Shown here in pieces: positions 8,849-19,041 of a stretch of DNA of 64,000 bases. A program made the translations under genes and the position numbers. This DNA is from Streptococcus sp. S1 (GTDB lineage: Bacteria > Bacillota > Bacilli > Lactobacillales > Streptococcaceae): the NCBI RefSeq assembly GCF_034137685.1, contig NZ_CP139418.1, forward strand, positions 1,909,131 to 1,973,130, read 5' to 3'. The notes under the pieces were generated by a model that was given only the letters and a program-made list of their open reading frames with translations, did not search any database and was not told the origin of the DNA. Numbering within the stretch: the first letter of the stretch is position 1; each line of letters begins with the position of its first letter.

Positions 8849-9671
8849 ACTCCCAAAAATGATCAAATACTGTGATTGGCAAGTGGCGTTTGTGTTGGCC
8901 TTTGTACCACCACTTTTCAATAGTGGCTTGAGCTTCTGGGCTCACTTGTTTGCCTTCTAGGTAATCATCGATTTCATTATAGGTGACACCCAGCGCTACT
9001 TCATCTGCTATTCCTGGTTTTTCTTCTTCCAAATCTGCTGTTGGGATTTTCTCATAAAGAGCAGGATCGGCTCCTAAGGCCTTAAGCAATTGTTTTCCTT
9101 GGCGTTTATTCAAACGGAATAGGGGTAAAATATCTGCACCACCATCTCCAAATTTTGTGAAGAAACCAGTAATATTTTCTGCAGCATGATCCGTCCCAAT
9201 CACCGCTCCGCTACGTGCTCCAGCCAGAGCATACTGAGCAATCATGCGACTGCGAGCCTTAATATTGCCTTTGTTAAAATCAGAAACCTCTGTTCCAGTC
9301 GCTTCTACTGCTCGTACCATTTCGTCAGCAGACTTCTTGATATTCACAACTAGACTAACATCCGGCTGGATAAAGGCCAATGCTTTTTGTGCATCTGCTT
9401 CATCTGCCTGTACCCCATAAGGAAGACGAACAGCAATAAATTGATAGGAGGCATCTCCTGTTTCAGCTCGCATTTCTTCCATGGCTAATTGAGCTAATCG
9501 TCCAGCAAGAGTTGAATCTTGTCCTCCTGAGATCCCTAATACAAATGTTTTCAAGAAGGGATGTTTTTTTAGATATCTTTTTAAGAAATCAACCGAGCGG
9601 TGAATCTCTTCCTGAGGATCAATGCTTGGCTTGACACCCAATTGTTGGATAATCTCTTCTTGCAAACTCAT
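8847..9671 (-). CDS. nadE: NH3-dependent NAD+ synthetase
   Basis: Makes NAD from nicotinate adenine dinucleotide, ATP and ammonia, the last step of salvage. Protein of 274 aa, full length for the short form without a glutaminase domain. The PP-loop [12 protein letters not shown] (about residues 47-58) and the substrate-site segment [22 protein letters not shown] (in part: [14 protein letters not shown]) are clear. ATG overlaps the pncB stop by 4 bases (ATGA), so the two NAD genes form an operon that works in sequence. Confidence 0.97.
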   Translation of the reverse strand: MSLQEEIIQQLGVKPSIDPQEEIHRSVDFLKRYLKKHPFLKTFVLGISGGQDSTLAGRLAQLAMEEMRAETGDASYQFIAVRLPYGVQADEADAQKALAFIQPDVSLVVNIKKSADEMVRAVEATGTEVSDFNKGNIKARSRMIAQYALAGARSGAVIGTDHAAENITGFFTKFGDGGADILPLFRLNKRQGKQLLKALGADPALYEKIPTADLEEEKPGIADEVALGVTYNEIDDYLEGKQVSPEAQATIEKWWYKGQHKRHLPITVFDHFWE

Positions 9672-11128
9672 TTTGCTTCTCCTTCTCCATTGGCCTTGTT
9701 ACGCATTTCCTCGATCAGATCCATCTTATCCTGCCAAATATCTTTGGCCAAGTCAACTGGGTAATGCTGTGGATTGAGGACGCGCTTGTATTCATCCCAT
9801 AATTGATCGTAATTTTTACGAGCATATTCTTGAATTTCTGATAATGTTGGTAGTTGATAAACCAATTGACCCTCTTTAAAAATATCCACTAAAAGAGGAA
9901 TAGCCTCAAAGTTTCGGACCGTTTTATTGATGTAGGTATAAGTCGGATGGAACATTTTAAGTTCAGTCAGTTGTGAAACATCTACTCCATCATAAGTGAT
10001 GTAGTCCCCTTCTGATTTACCTTTTTCACGGCTGGTAATCCGCCAGACTTGCTTTTTACCTGGAGTAGAAACTTTCTCTGCATTATTGGAAAGCTTGATG
10101 GTATTGATCATCTCTCCTGCTTCGTTTTCAACAGAGACAATTTTGTATACCGCTCCAAGCGCTGGTTGATCGTAAGCTGTAATTAACTTGGTTCCTACAC
10201 CCCAAACATCAATTTTTGCTTTTTGCATTTTTAAGTTGAGGATGGTATTTTCATCCAAGTCATTAGAAGCGTAGATTTTAGCATTTGTAAACCCAGCCTC
10301 ATCTAATTGCTGGCGAACCTTTTTAGAAATATAGGCAATATCTCCTGAGTCAATCCGGACGCCTAGGAAATTGATCTTATCTCCCATTTCACGCGCTACC
10401 TGAATAGCTGCTGGTACCCCAATACGAAGAGTATCATAGGTATCGACGAGGAAGACACAATCTTTATGGGTTTCCGCATAAGCCTTAAAGGCCTGGTAAT
10501 CATTTCCATATACCTGTACAAGAGAATGGGCATGGGTTCCTAAAACCGGGATTCCAAAGAGTTTTCCTGCACGAACATTACTAGTCCCATTGGCACCTCC
10601 AATGACTGCTGCACGAGTTCCCCAAATGGCAGCATCCATTTCTTGCGCACGACGTGTTCCAAATTCCATCAAAGGCTCATCTTCAATGACTGAACGAATA
10701 CGAGCAGCTTTTGTGGCTATCAAGGTTTGAAAGTTGACGATATTCAAAAGGGCTGTTTCCACCAATTGACACTGGGCTAGAGGGCCTTCTACTTGCACAA
10801 TCGGTTCGTTCGCAAAGACTAAGTCTCCTTCTTGAGCCGAGCGTACTGTCAGTTCCAGCTTGAGATCACGGAGATATTCCAAGAAGTCCCCATGATAACC
10901 GAGTGACTCTAAATAGGCAATATCGCTCTCAGAAAAACTCAAGTTTTCCAAGTATTTCACAATTCTCTCTAAGCCAGCAAATACTGCGTAGCCGTTTTTA
11001 AAAGGCTGTTGACGAAAATAGACTTCAAATACGGCATGTTTATTGTGGATACCTTGATCAAAATAGACTTGCATCATGTTGATTTGGTATAAATCAGTAT
11101 GCAAGGTTAAACTGTCATCTGGATACAT
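9668..11128 (-). CDS. pncB: Nicotinate phosphoribosyltransferase
   Basis: Converts nicotinate, PRPP and ATP to nicotinate mononucleotide, the entry step of niacin salvage. The 486-aa length and motifs ([12 protein letters not shown] near residue 12, [27 protein letters not shown] with the phosphorylated-type His, [19 protein letters not shown] and YASNDLDE) are those of the NAPRTase family. First gene of the pncB-nadE operon. RBS AAGAGG lies seven bases upstream of the ATG. The genes for the intervening NadD step are not in this window. Confidence 0.97.
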   Translation of the reverse strand: MYPDDSLTLHTDLYQINMMQVYFDQGIHNKHAVFEVYFRQQPFKNGYAVFAGLERIVKYLENLSFSESDIAYLESLGYHGDFLEYLRDLKLELTVRSAQEGDLVFANEPIVQVEGPLAQCQLVETALLNIVNFQTLIATKAARIRSVIEDEPLMEFGTRRAQEMDAAIWGTRAAVIGGANGTSNVRAGKLFGIPVLGTHAHSLVQVYGNDYQAFKAYAETHKDCVFLVDTYDTLRIGVPAAIQVAREMGDKINFLGVRIDSGDIAYISKKVRQQLDEAGFTNAKIYASNDLDENTILNLKMQKAKIDVWGVGTKLITAYDQPALGAVYKIVSVENEAGEMINTIKLSNNAEKVSTPGKKQVWRITSREKGKSEGDYITYDGVDVSQLTELKMFHPTYTYINKTVRNFEAIPLLVDIFKEGQLVYQLPTLSEIQEYARKNYDQLWDEYKRVLNPQHYPVDLAKDIWQDKMDLIEEMRNKANGEGEAK

Positions 11129-11185
11129 ATGTATACCTCTTTTTTATTGATTTGTTCTATGAATTCCTACCATAAAATTAGTACC

Positions 11186-11194
11186 ATTATAGCA
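11186..11194 (-). promoter_or_regulatory. Extended -10 promoter of pncB
   Basis: TGCTATAAT on the minus strand, about 58 bases before the pncB ATG. No good -35 hexamer; the extended -10 would compensate. Confidence 0.65.
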
Positions 11195-11230
11195 CATTTC
11201 AGCCCTATTGAATACTGAAAGGAAAGCATG

Positions 11231-11264
11231 AAAAAAATCTGAGACAGGAAGCTCAGATTTTTTT
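11231..11264 (-). terminator. Terminator of trxB
   Basis: AAATCTGAG-cttcctgt-CTCAGATTT with seven T residues on the minus strand, just beyond the trxB stop. It can also act for plus-strand transcription. Confidence 0.9.
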
Positions 11265-11267
11265 GGA

Positions 11268-12179
11268 TTAAAAGTTTTCTGTGATATATTTATAAACTTC
11301 TTGACCAGCAATCGCACCGTCTCCGACGGCTGTCGTCACTTGACGCAAATCTTTTTGACGAACATCGCCAACTGCAAAAATACCTGGGACTGTGGTTCTC
11401 ATATGATCATCCGTGATCACCCAGCCATTTTCATCTAAAATACCAAGTTCTGTCGCAAAATCACTGACAGGATCTAAACCGACATAGATAAAGACACCAC
11501 CGAAGGCTTGCTCTCTAACCTCTCCTGTCTTCACATCTTTTAAAAGGACAGACGTTACTTTTTGTTCACCCTTAATTTCTTCAACAACCGTATTCCAAGC
11601 AAAGTGAATTTTATCATTGGCAAAGGCACGATCTTGAAGAACTTTTTGGGCACGCAATTGATCACGACGATGGGCAATGGTTACTGTTTTTGCAAACTGA
11701 GTCAAAAAGACAGCTTCTTCTACCGCAGAATCGCCACCACCAACAACTAAGAGATCCTCGTCTCTAAAGAAAGCTCCATCACAAACAGCACAGTAGGAAA
11801 CCCCTCTACTATTCAGCTCTTCTTCACCAGGGACATTCAATGAACGGTGGTTAGACCCTGTTGCAATCACCACGGTTTTAGCTTCAAATTCCCCATCATC
11901 TGTAACAATCTTTTTGGTTGCTCCGAGGTCTTCGATGCGCTCTACCTGACCAAACAAATGTTCCACACCAAGATTTTCTAAAGGCTCAAACATTTTTTCA
12001 GCCAAGTCTGGACCACTAATATTCGCATAGCCAGGATAGTTTTCAATGTCAGACGTATTGTTCATTTGACCGCCTGGAATTCCTCTCTCAATTAATGCGA
12101 CTTTTAAATTGCTTCGTGCTGCATAAAGGGCAGCAGTCATCCCTGCAGGACCTGCTCCAATAATCACTGTATCAAACAT
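11268..12179 (-). CDS. trxB: Thioredoxin reductase
   Basis: NADPH-dependent flavoprotein (303 aa) that keeps thioredoxin reduced. Visible: FAD-binding GAGPAGMTAALYAARS (about residues 9-24), the redox-active CAVCDG (about 132-137), the NADPH-binding GGGDSAVEEAVFL and the C-terminal FAD motif GIFAVGDVRQKDLRQ. The start is the ATG at 12179: GAGAGG lies six bases before it, whereas an in-frame TTG two codons upstream is poorly spaced. Its own promoter is present. Confidence 0.96.
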   Translation of the reverse strand: MFDTVIIGAGPAGMTAALYAARSNLKVALIERGIPGGQMNNTSDIENYPGYANISGPDLAEKMFEPLENLGVEHLFGQVERIEDLGATKKIVTDDGEFEAKTVVIATGSNHRSLNVPGEEELNSRGVSYCAVCDGAFFRDEDLLVVGGGDSAVEEAVFLTQFAKTVTIAHRRDQLRAQKVLQDRAFANDKIHFAWNTVVEEIKGEQKVTSVLLKDVKTGEVREQAFGGVFIYVGLDPVSDFATELGILDENGWVITDDHMRTTVPGIFAVGDVRQKDLRQVTTAVGDGAIAGQEVYKYITENF

Positions 12180-12208
12180 ACTCAACCTCTCTCTGTTTCG
12201 TTGTAACC

Positions 12209-12237
12209 ATTATAATTCTAACACGGTCTTTTTGCAA
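12209..12237 (-). promoter_or_regulatory. trxB promoter
   Basis: -35 TTGCAA (12232-12237) and -10 TATAAT (12209-12214), spacing 17, about 30 bases before the start. Confidence 0.85.
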
Positions 12238-12465
12238 TTATCGTGCTTGAAAGATAAACAAAATCCCTATGACCGCAAAGGTTAAAATGGGAATCGTCAT
12301 GATATCAATTAAGAGGATATCATACAAATGGGCTTGTCGTTGCTTGGCTGTTCTATCTTTCTTCTTAAGGGCACGGTAGCCAATCCAAATACAAGAAGCG
12401 ATCCCAACTAAAATCGTTGTCGTCACTAAACTTTGTAAATATAAGGACAATAATTTATTTAACAT
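12238..12465 (-). CDS. Small membrane protein, DUF4059 family
   Basis: Protein of 75 aa with two hydrophobic helices (about residues 5-28, LSLYLQSLVTTTILVGIASC, and 51-73, LLIDIMTIPILTFAVIGIL) joined by a basic, charged loop (RALKKKDRTAKQRQAH). It resembles the DUF4059 proteins found beside trxB in streptococci; function unknown. The ATG follows GGAGTCGTG; a GTG one codon earlier is too close to the GGAG. It sits between the ABC transporter genes and trxB, separated from the former by a terminator. Confidence 0.75.
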   Translation of the reverse strand: MLNKLLSLYLQSLVTTTILVGIASCIWIGYRALKKKDRTAKQRQAHLYDILLIDIMTIPILTFAVIGILFIFQAR

Positions 12466-12494
12466 CACGACTCCAAATATTTTTACATTTTAAG

Positions 12495-12525
12495 AAAACA
12501 AACCCAGCTAGCATCGCCAGCTGAG
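12495..12525 (-). terminator. Terminator of the amino-acid ABC transporter operon
   Basis: Minus-strand stem CAGCTGGC-gat-GCTAGCTG with one internal mismatch, followed by GGGTTTGTTTTCTT. Moderate T-run. Confidence 0.6.
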
Positions 12526-12546
12526 TCTTACCTCTCCTCTATTATA

Positions 12547-13290
12547 TCAAACATAGGTCCGTTTGTAACTAGCAAAGAATTCTTTTGTCCGTTCTTCTTT
12601 TGGATGTTGCATGATTTCCTCTGGTGTTCCAGATTCAATAATCCGTCCTTTATCCAAAAATAAGACCTTATCTGCTACTTGCGCTACAAAAGACATATCA
12701 TGGCTGACCAGTACCATGGTTTGTCCTGATTTTGCTGCATTGGCAATGGATTTTTCAACTTCTCCAACCAATTCTGGATCCAAGGCTGAAGTCGGTTCAT
12801 CCAGCAAAAGAACCTCTGGTTTCATGGCCAAGGCACGGGCCAAAGCCACCCGTTGTTTTTGTCCACCTGAGAGGTGACGAGGATAGTGATTTTCACGATC
12901 CGATAAACCGACTTTTGCCAGTTCTTCTCGAGCAATTTTCGTTGCTTCTTGATCGGATAGGCCCTTCACAACAATGAGCCCTTCTTTCACATTTTCAAGA
13001 GCTGTTTTTCTACCAAACAAATTAAACTGCTGGAACACCATGGCCAATTTTCTTCTTAAGGTTAAGATTTGATCTTGGGTAATGTGCTCAAAATCAACCT
13101 CGAAATCATCAATCTTAATTCTACCGCTATCTGGTGCTTCCAAATAGTTTAAACTGCGTAAGAAGGTTGATTTACCAGCTCCCGAAGACCCGATTAGGGC
13201 CACGACTTCCCCTTTTTGAATTTCCAAACTTAGATTATTTAAAACCTTTTGACCTGAAAATGTCTTTGATAATTCTGAAATATAAATCAT
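12547..13290 (-). CDS. Polar amino-acid ABC transporter ATP-binding protein
   Basis: ATPase of 247 aa of the GlnQ/ArtP type. Walker A GSSGAGKST (about residues 33-41), Q-loop MVFQQFNLFGRKTALENV, signature LSGGQKQRVALARALA (about 140-155), Walker B VLLLDEPTSALD and the switch His in VLVSHDMSF are all intact. Its start overlaps the permease stop (TAATG), so the pair is translationally coupled. Substrate not determinable; by family glutamine, glutamate, cystine or arginine. No binding-protein gene is adjacent. Confidence 0.92.
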   Translation of the reverse strand: MIYISELSKTFSGQKVLNNLSLEIQKGEVVALIGSSGAGKSTFLRSLNYLEAPDSGRIKIDDFEVDFEHITQDQILTLRRKLAMVFQQFNLFGRKTALENVKEGLIVVKGLSDQEATKIAREELAKVGLSDRENHYPRHLSGGQKQRVALARALAMKPEVLLLDEPTSALDPELVGEVEKSIANAAKSGQTMVLVSHDMSFVAQVADKVLFLDKGRIIESGTPEEIMQHPKEERTKEFFASYKRTYV

Positions 13291-14090
13291 TAGATCCGGA
13301 CCTCCTGATCTGGTAAATCAATTGCTACGGGAGTCTCAATATCCAGTCGACGTTCAATGTGACGGCCTAGTATTTCAATGAGAATGTTCACAATCCAGTA
13401 AACAATCGATACCGTGATAAAGCGTTCAAAGTACTTCAAATCGCTCCCCCCAATAATTCGTGCTTGGGCAAAAATTTCAACCACACTGGCACTAAAGGCT
13501 AGCGAGGTCCCCTTGGTTAATCCAATGAGAGAATTGATTAAGGTTGGAGTTGCAACGACTGCTGCATTGGGAATAATAATCCGGCGATAAACTTGACGAT
13601 TGGTCATCCCAAGACTACGTGCTGCCTCAATTTCACCAGGATCCACTGATAAAATGGCTGCCCGGATGGTCTCACTCGCATAAGCCGCCTCATTAAAGGC
13701 AAGAGCCACAATTGCAAATAACTCAGCTGGAATGGCATTAATATTAAAAGCTGTTCCATAAGACTGATTGATCGCTTTTAAAATAAGAGGAATCCCATAA
13801 TAAGTCAACATCAACTGAACCAACAAAGGAGTCCCCCGTAAAAAACTGACAAAAACAGCTTGAATCGGGTAAAGAATTCGTACACGATTAATTTTGACCA
13901 AAGCAAAAATCATGGCAAAAATAATCCCAAAAAATGCACCTCCTAGGGCTAATAAAATCGTCACAGGCAATTTCCCAATGACTGCCGGGAATGCATCCAA
14001 TACGGCTCTCAAACTAAACAGCTTGCTATCTGGAACGTGTTTTAAAAAGTCAGCATACCAGTTGGCCGTTAAAACATCAGTTGTAAACAT
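13290..14090 (-). CDS. Polar amino-acid ABC transporter permease
   Basis: Inner-membrane permease of 266 aa with about five hydrophobic segments and the MetI-like EAA loop EAARSLGMTNRQVYRRIIIPNA (in part: EAARSLGMTNRQVYRR, about residues 166-181) that docks the ATPase. No extracellular binding domain is fused. I start at MFTTDVLTANWYADF, which has GGAAGT upstream; a longer frame 15 codons earlier has no ribosome binding site. The last residues run into the ATPase start. Confidence 0.88.
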   Translation of the reverse strand: MFTTDVLTANWYADFLKHVPDSKLFSLRAVLDAFPAVIGKLPVTILLALGGAFFGIIFAMIFALVKINRVRILYPIQAVFVSFLRGTPLLVQLMLTYYGIPLILKAINQSYGTAFNINAIPAELFAIVALAFNEAAYASETIRAAILSVDPGEIEAARSLGMTNRQVYRRIIIPNAAVVATPTLINSLIGLTKGTSLAFSASVVEIFAQARIIGGSDLKYFERFITVSIVYWIVNILIEILGRHIERRLDIETPVAIDLPDQEVRI

Positions 14091-14119
14091 TTTTGTTACT
14101 TCCTTTCTCGAACATAAAC

Positions 14120-14128
14120 ATTCTATCA
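14120..14128 (-). promoter_or_regulatory. Probable promoter of the ABC permease/ATPase pair
   Basis: Extended -10 TGATAGAAT on the minus strand about 30 bases before the permease ATG, with a possible -35 TTGGAA 18 bases upstream. Confidence 0.5.
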
Positions 14129-14171
14129 CATTCACTATAGGAATTCCAAAAATTGCTACAGAAATAGAAAA

Positions 14172-14201
14172 ATGATAGACTACTCAAATTTAGTCTATCA
14201 T
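14172..14201 (-). terminator. Terminator downstream of the DEAD-box helicase
   Basis: Perfect 11-bp stem ATGATAGACTA / TAGTCTATCAT with an 8-base loop, followed by TTTTTCTATTTC on the minus strand. Confidence 0.75.
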
Positions 14202-14220
14202 AATTTTAGATAAGTTCCTA

Positions 14221-14257
14221 ATAGATTTTCTTTATGGAGTTCATAAAGAAAATCTAT
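14221..14257. repeat. 16-bp perfect inverted repeat without T-run
   Basis: ATAGATTTTCTTTATG-gagtt-CATAAAGAAAATCTAT. It lies about 30 bp beyond the helicase stop and before the real terminator. In RNA it would make a long AU-rich stem at the mRNA 3' end. Confidence 0.7.
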
Positions 14258-14286
14258 GTTTTCTTCTGAATATTTGAAAGAAGGAG

Positions 14287-15630
14287 TTAGAAAGTTTGGC
14301 GTTTGGCCTTTCGTTCCGCCCGGCCACGCGCACGATTTTCAGCTCGCTTAGCTTTTCTCCGCTTTTCATCAATTGCCCATTTGATTTTTTTCTTGTAGCC
14401 TGGTTTTATTTTTTTCTTTTTCTTCTTCACCAGACCAATCATCTCGATGTCAAGTTTCTCTTGCTTTTTCTCACGATTGGCCCGTCTATCCCGATCATAA
14501 GTATCTTCAATAACCCCATTTTTCAACACTTTCGGTACGAAACGAATTCCCATTTTTTCTAGTTCACGGATATCTGAATCATCACTCGGTTGATAAAGAG
14601 TAATAGCGACACCTGGTAGACCATTGCGTCCTGTCCGGCCAACACGATGAACAAAGAAGGAAAGATCTTGTGGAATAGCATCGTTGATAACATGACTCAC
14701 CCCTTCGATATCAATTCCACGAGCTGCCAAATCTGTGGCCACAATATACTCAAAATCAAGATTTTTAACCTGATTCATGATCCGTTTCCGTTCACGTGGT
14801 GGGATATCTCCGTGAATCTTCGCCACTTTCAATCCTTGAGCCACTAAATAGGCATGAAGATCATCTGCTCTCGTTTTTGTATTGACGAAAATCATGGCTA
14901 AATAAGGTTGCAAGGTTTTAGTCAATTGGTAAATTTGCTCATTTTTATCTCGACCCTTGGTGGAAACCAGCCAGTTATCGATGGTATCTGAAATCACCGT
15001 CTTGGTCTTAATTTGTTCCATGACTGGATTTGAGAGATATTTTTTCAAAAAAGGCTGTAATTTTTGCGGAATGGTGGCTGAAAAAACTAAAAATTGCAGT
15101 TGTTGCGGAAGCCTTGAAGCAATCTTATCCACGGTAGACAAGAATCCCATGTCCAGTGTCATATCTGCCTCATCTACCACAAAAGTATGAGCCTTATGAA
15201 TAGCCAGATCACCAGATGCAACCAGATCATAGATCCGGCCTGGAGTTCCAATCACGATATGAGGTTGTTTGACCTGCAGTTTTTCAATCTGACGGTTTTT
15301 ATCCGTTCCTCCAACATAATTTACAATCCGAATCTCTTTGTCAGAATGACTAGCGATTTGACGAGCAGCTTGGTAAATTTGCGTTGCTAACTCCCGACTA
15401 GGAGCCGTAATCACCGCTTCAACCTGATCGTTGTCTTCATTTAAGGTTTGAAAAATCGGCAAGAGGAACGTATGGGTTTTCCCAGAACCTGTCTTTGACT
15501 CTCCTACCAAATCATTTCCAGCTAGGACAATCGGAATTAGTTTTTCCTGTACTTCGGTTGCTTCTCTAAAATTGATTTCTTTCAGTGCCTCTTGAATATA
15601 AGGCTTAAAATTAAACTCTGTAAATTTCAT
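14287..15630 (-). CDS. cshB: DEAD-box RNA helicase, CshB-like
   Basis: ATP-dependent RNA helicase of 447 aa. Motifs in order: Q-motif region, motif I ESKTGSGKTHT (about residues 45-55), Ia APSRELA, GG, Ib TPGRI, motif II VDEADM (D-E-A-D), motif III FSATI, and in domain 2 motifs IV to VI with ATDLAARGIDIEG and HRVGRTGRNG. The C-terminus (about 390-447) is a very basic tail rich in Lys/Arg, suited to RNA binding. By family it acts in rRNA maturation or mRNA turnover, often in the cold. Closest in layout to Bacillus CshB rather than CshA. Start chosen at MKFTEFNFK after AAAGGA. Confidence 0.88.
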   Translation of the reverse strand: MKFTEFNFKPYIQEALKEINFREATEVQEKLIPIVLAGNDLVGESKTGSGKTHTFLLPIFQTLNEDNDQVEAVITAPSRELATQIYQAARQIASHSDKEIRIVNYVGGTDKNRQIEKLQVKQPHIVIGTPGRIYDLVASGDLAIHKAHTFVVDEADMTLDMGFLSTVDKIASRLPQQLQFLVFSATIPQKLQPFLKKYLSNPVMEQIKTKTVISDTIDNWLVSTKGRDKNEQIYQLTKTLQPYLAMIFVNTKTRADDLHAYLVAQGLKVAKIHGDIPPRERKRIMNQVKNLDFEYIVATDLAARGIDIEGVSHVINDAIPQDLSFFVHRVGRTGRNGLPGVAITLYQPSDDSDIRELEKMGIRFVPKVLKNGVIEDTYDRDRRANREKKQEKLDIEMIGLVKKKKKKIKPGYKKKIKWAIDEKRRKAKRAENRARGRAERKAKRQTF

Positions 15631-15734
15631 TTTCTCAGTTCCTTTCATGATCTCTATTATTATATCAGAAAAGCTGACTTCGTGCCTCTCTTATGAGTCA
15701 TTTTTCCTAACCAACAAAGTCTCTTTGAGTCAGC

Positions 15735-15764
15735 AAAAAACGATGGGCAATCCCACCGTCTTTT
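15735..15764 (-). terminator. Terminator of the rsmH-ftsL-pbp2x-mraY cluster
   Basis: ACGGTGGG-attg-CCCATCGT followed by six T residues on the minus strand, abutting the mraY stop codon. Confidence 0.9.
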
Positions 15765-16757
15765 TTATAAGTAGAGAAGAACAAGAGTGATGACACTTGT
15801 TAGCAAGGCAATGGACCACATAAAGGCATCCACTTTCCATTCTGACCAGTTTTGGCCATTTCCAGAAAGTCCACCCAGTTCTAAATGATGGTGGAAAGGA
15901 GTCATTCTGAAAATCCGTCGCCCTTCCCCGTAGCGTTTCTTGGTCCATTTGAAATAGGTCACTTGTAGCATCACTGAACCTGTTTCAATGACATAGACAA
16001 GACCAATCAGGAGCAGGGTCCACTCTACATGCAGAGCCATTGACAAGGCTGCAAGCATCCCTCCAAGAGCAAGGCTACCGACATCTCCCATAAAGATTTT
16101 AGCTGGCTTGTGGTTGAAGACAAAGAATCCAAGCAAGGCCCCAATCATACTTAAGGTGACAAAGAGAATATCCCATTTTCCTTGCATATAGGCAATAAAG
16201 GAATAGGCACTCAAGCTAATGGCAACGGAAATGCTGGCTAATCCATCAATCCCATCTGTCAAATTGACGGCATTTGAAAAACCAACCAACCAAAACAAAG
16301 CAAAGAGAATGTAGAAATGGCCCAAGTAAAGATCGTAACCAAAGACATTCAAAAGGCTTCCTGCACCGTGGCGTTCAGAAAAAATATAGAAGATGATTCC
16401 ACCAACGAGTTGAAGAGCTAGTTTTTGCTTTGGATTGAGCCCTTCATTAATCTTACGAAAAACTTTTAAAAAGTCATCCAAAAATCCAACAATTCCATAT
16501 AGAATCAAGATAAATAGAGTAAGTTGAACAGGGCGCGTGAAATTTCCAGTCAATACGGTAACGACAAAACTGACTAGAACTGCTGTAATGAGAAACACCA
16601 CTCCACCCATTGTCGGAGTGCCTGCTTTCGCTTTGTGTTGTTTCACATCTTCATGCATTTGTTGCCCAGAAATATGAGCACGATGGTAAAATCGAATAAA
16701 GGCTGGAATAGCAGCCACTGTTAATAGAAACGATACAAGGATCGTAGCAATATACAT
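15765..16757 (-). CDS. mraY: Phospho-N-acetylmuramoyl-pentapeptide transferase
   Basis: Integral membrane enzyme (330 aa, about ten helices) that makes lipid I from UDP-MurNAc-pentapeptide and undecaprenyl phosphate. Conserved loops are visible: KAGTPTMGG near residue 48, FLDDFLKV (catalytic Asp pair, about 92-99), [13 protein letters not shown] (about 162-174), [10 protein letters not shown] and TPFHHHLE with the His cluster. Starts one base after the pbp2x stop. Last gene of the division cluster. Confidence 0.97.
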   Translation of the reverse strand: MYIATILVSFLLTVAAIPAFIRFYHRAHISGQQMHEDVKQHKAKAGTPTMGGVVFLITAVLVSFVVTVLTGNFTRPVQLTLFILILYGIVGFLDDFLKVFRKINEGLNPKQKLALQLVGGIIFYIFSERHGAGSLLNVFGYDLYLGHFYILFALFWLVGFSNAVNLTDGIDGLASISVAISLSAYSFIAYMQGKWDILFVTLSMIGALLGFFVFNHKPAKIFMGDVGSLALGGMLAALSMALHVEWTLLLIGLVYVIETGSVMLQVTYFKWTKKRYGEGRRIFRMTPFHHHLELGGLSGNGQNWSEWKVDAFMWSIALLTSVITLVLLYL

Positions 16758-16758
16758 C

Positions 16759-19041
16759 TTAGTCTCCTAATGTTAACGTAATCTTTTTGGTTTTATTGAG
16801 TGAGGTGTTCATTTTGACACTTTGTTTGGTTACTTTCTTTCCACTACCTTTATAGGTAATTTCAATTCCAGTCCATTCTCCAAAGATGTCTGCATTTTTC
16901 TTAGTCCAACCATACATATCTGGAACCGCATCAAAGTCTTCTGTCAATAACAATACTTGTTGATTGGCTTTGACTTTAGAGCCTACATCCACAGACATTT
17001 TGCGGATATTTTTCCCGGTTCCTAGGACAATTGGTTGCACCAAATTGCGACGCAATTCCTCTGAATAAGCACCTGGGCTTAGATTTTGCTTCAGATTCAA
17101 CTCTTTAGAGAGAGTTTCCACTGAAGGGATTTTGTAGGTCGTTTCTTTAGTCACATCATCCAAAGTTGGTGCCTCTGATGTTAAGTGCAATTCATCTTTT
17201 AAAGCAACTGCATCTTCCAAAATAGGATTGACCAGTTCTTCCCAGCTAGTGGCTGAGAATTTCACTTCTGGTTGTTGGACTGTTACATACATGATGAATT
17301 CAGGGTCTTCTGCAGGTGTCATCGCTACAACCGAGTTGATATAATCATTTTCTCCTTGCAAGTATCCTTGATCTGTTGCCATTTGGGCAGTCCCTGATTT
17401 CACTGCAACGTTTTGACCGGGTACCTGAATGATAGGTCCATCACTGTACAAGGTTCCATACTCTGGATCTGTTCCGACGGTGATCATATAATTTCGAGTC
17501 TGTTGCGCAGCTGATCCTGAAACTGGTTTTCCAACAACTTCTTTTTTTGATTTGCGGGCTGTGTCTGATTTTTTATCGTAAATGGCACTAATAAACTTCG
17601 GCTCCAACATTTGCCCATCATTGGCGATAGCACTAAAGGCCCGTAACATTTGGGTTTGACTGACGGAAATCCCTTGTCCAAAGGCAGACATAGCTTGAGT
17701 AACATAGTTATCACCCGGAAGGCTTCCAAAACTCTCATCGCCCATGCCAAAACGGGTAGGGAGACCAAATTTAAAACGGGTTAGGTAGTCCATCCAGACA
17801 GCATTTCCCATCTTTTGCTCTAAGCGGGTCATCCCCACGTTACTTGAGTAAGCAAAGCCCTGCGCGATATTCATATAGCGACCTTCAGCCAGTCCCATAT
17901 TGACATCCCAGTCACGGATGGTCGCATCTTTTACTTGTAGTTCGTTACTGTAGTATACCTCATTATAAGCTGGGAAGGTTCCATGATCAATCGCCGAAGC
18001 TAATAACATGACCTTCATCGTTGAACCCGGTTCATATTGATCTTGATAAAGGATGGTATTCCAGGTTTTCAAGTTTTTCAGATCCAGCCCTTGTTTGGTA
18101 TCCGCATTATAGGAAGGACGTTGCGTTGTCGCAAGGATTTCTCCTGTTTTTGCACTCACAAGAGTCGCACTAACATACTTTCCTTTTACTTTTTCTTGGA
18201 AAACATCCATACGTGTCTCAAGGTAGGTCTGCAATTCTGCCGAAATGGTCGTATAAACATCTTTTCCATCTTCTGTTTTGACAGAAACCTTATCTGAACC
18301 AGGAACGATATTGCCGTTTCGGTCTTTGTCATAGGTGATGACTCCATTTTGACCAGCGAGAATACGATCGAGGGATTTCTCCATTCCTGATTGCCCCTTC
18401 AAGGTTTTATTCCCCTCTTTATCTTCTTGAAGAGAGGCCTGCCCTATAAATTGAGAGGCAAAAACTCCATTTTTATAGCTTCGATTTGGACTAGTTGTAA
18501 AGGCAACCCCTTCAATCTTCGCTGCTTCCATAGCATCACGGATAGCTGTCATAGTACTATAAGTGATGCCGTTTCCGTTCGCCCCAAAAGAAACCTGTTT
18601 CAATTTCTTTTGCGACAACTGTTGAATAACGTAATCCTCATCCATCCCTAAGTACTGCTTCAAGATTTCTGCTACTTTTTTAAATTGGCTCTCTTCTACA
18701 TAGAGGATTTTTCCGGTTGCTGATTTGTACTTTTTATCAATAACAGCATAAACGTTATAGGTCGTAGCATCTTCAGCAATTACTGCTCCATTTCGGTCGT
18801 AGATCGTTCCACGTTTTGCAGGAACAATAACCGTCTCCTCATGGACTTTTTTTGCTTGATCCGATAAGGTCACACCGAATTTTTTGTCAGTCCCAATAAT
18901 CATTGCAAAATTAATCAGAAAGAGAAAAAAGAGGAAAATCGCCAGTACACTGAGATTTTTCCCAACTTGTTTTCGATTCTGATCCGGCAAGCGACGTTTC
19001 TTTATCGAATACCTGATTAAAAATTTTTTAAATTTATTCAT
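16759..19041 (-). CDS. pbpX: Class B penicillin-binding protein 2x
   Basis: Septal transpeptidase (FtsI homologue), 760 aa, partner of FtsW at the division site. N-terminal basic segment, one membrane anchor (about residues 29-50), dimerisation/pedestal domain, then the transpeptidase with STMK in [10 protein letters not shown] (about 340), SSN in YSSNVGMT and KSGTAQM. These core motifs show no resistance-type substitution. Two C-terminal PASTA domains end in KKITLTLGD. The start ATGAATAA overlaps the ftsL stop by 8 bases, so its weak ribosome binding site is probably relieved by coupling; an upstream in-frame GTG inside ftsL is less likely. Confidence 0.96.
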   Translation of the reverse strand: MNKFKKFLIRYSIKKRRLPDQNRKQVGKNLSVLAIFLFFLFLINFAMIIGTDKKFGVTLSDQAKKVHEETVIVPAKRGTIYDRNGAVIAEDATTYNVYAVIDKKYKSATGKILYVEESQFKKVAEILKQYLGMDEDYVIQQLSQKKLKQVSFGANGNGITYSTMTAIRDAMEAAKIEGVAFTTSPNRSYKNGVFASQFIGQASLQEDKEGNKTLKGQSGMEKSLDRILAGQNGVITYDKDRNGNIVPGSDKVSVKTEDGKDVYTTISAELQTYLETRMDVFQEKVKGKYVSATLVSAKTGEILATTQRPSYNADTKQGLDLKNLKTWNTILYQDQYEPGSTMKVMLLASAIDHGTFPAYNEVYYSNELQVKDATIRDWDVNMGLAEGRYMNIAQGFAYSSNVGMTRLEQKMGNAVWMDYLTRFKFGLPTRFGMGDESFGSLPGDNYVTQAMSAFGQGISVSQTQMLRAFSAIANDGQMLEPKFISAIYDKKSDTARKSKKEVVGKPVSGSAAQQTRNYMITVGTDPEYGTLYSDGPIIQVPGQNVAVKSGTAQMATDQGYLQGENDYINSVVAMTPAEDPEFIMYVTVQQPEVKFSATSWEELVNPILEDAVALKDELHLTSEAPTLDDVTKETTYKIPSVETLSKELNLKQNLSPGAYSEELRRNLVQPIVLGTGKNIRKMSVDVGSKVKANQQVLLLTEDFDAVPDMYGWTKKNADIFGEWTGIEITYKGSGKKVTKQSVKMNTSLNKTKKITLTLGD

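Noticed and set aside
15765..19041. Resistance-type mosaic in PBP2x
   Set aside because: The STMK, SSN and KSGT motifs have no known altered residues and I see no abrupt composition change; mosaicism would need an alignment.
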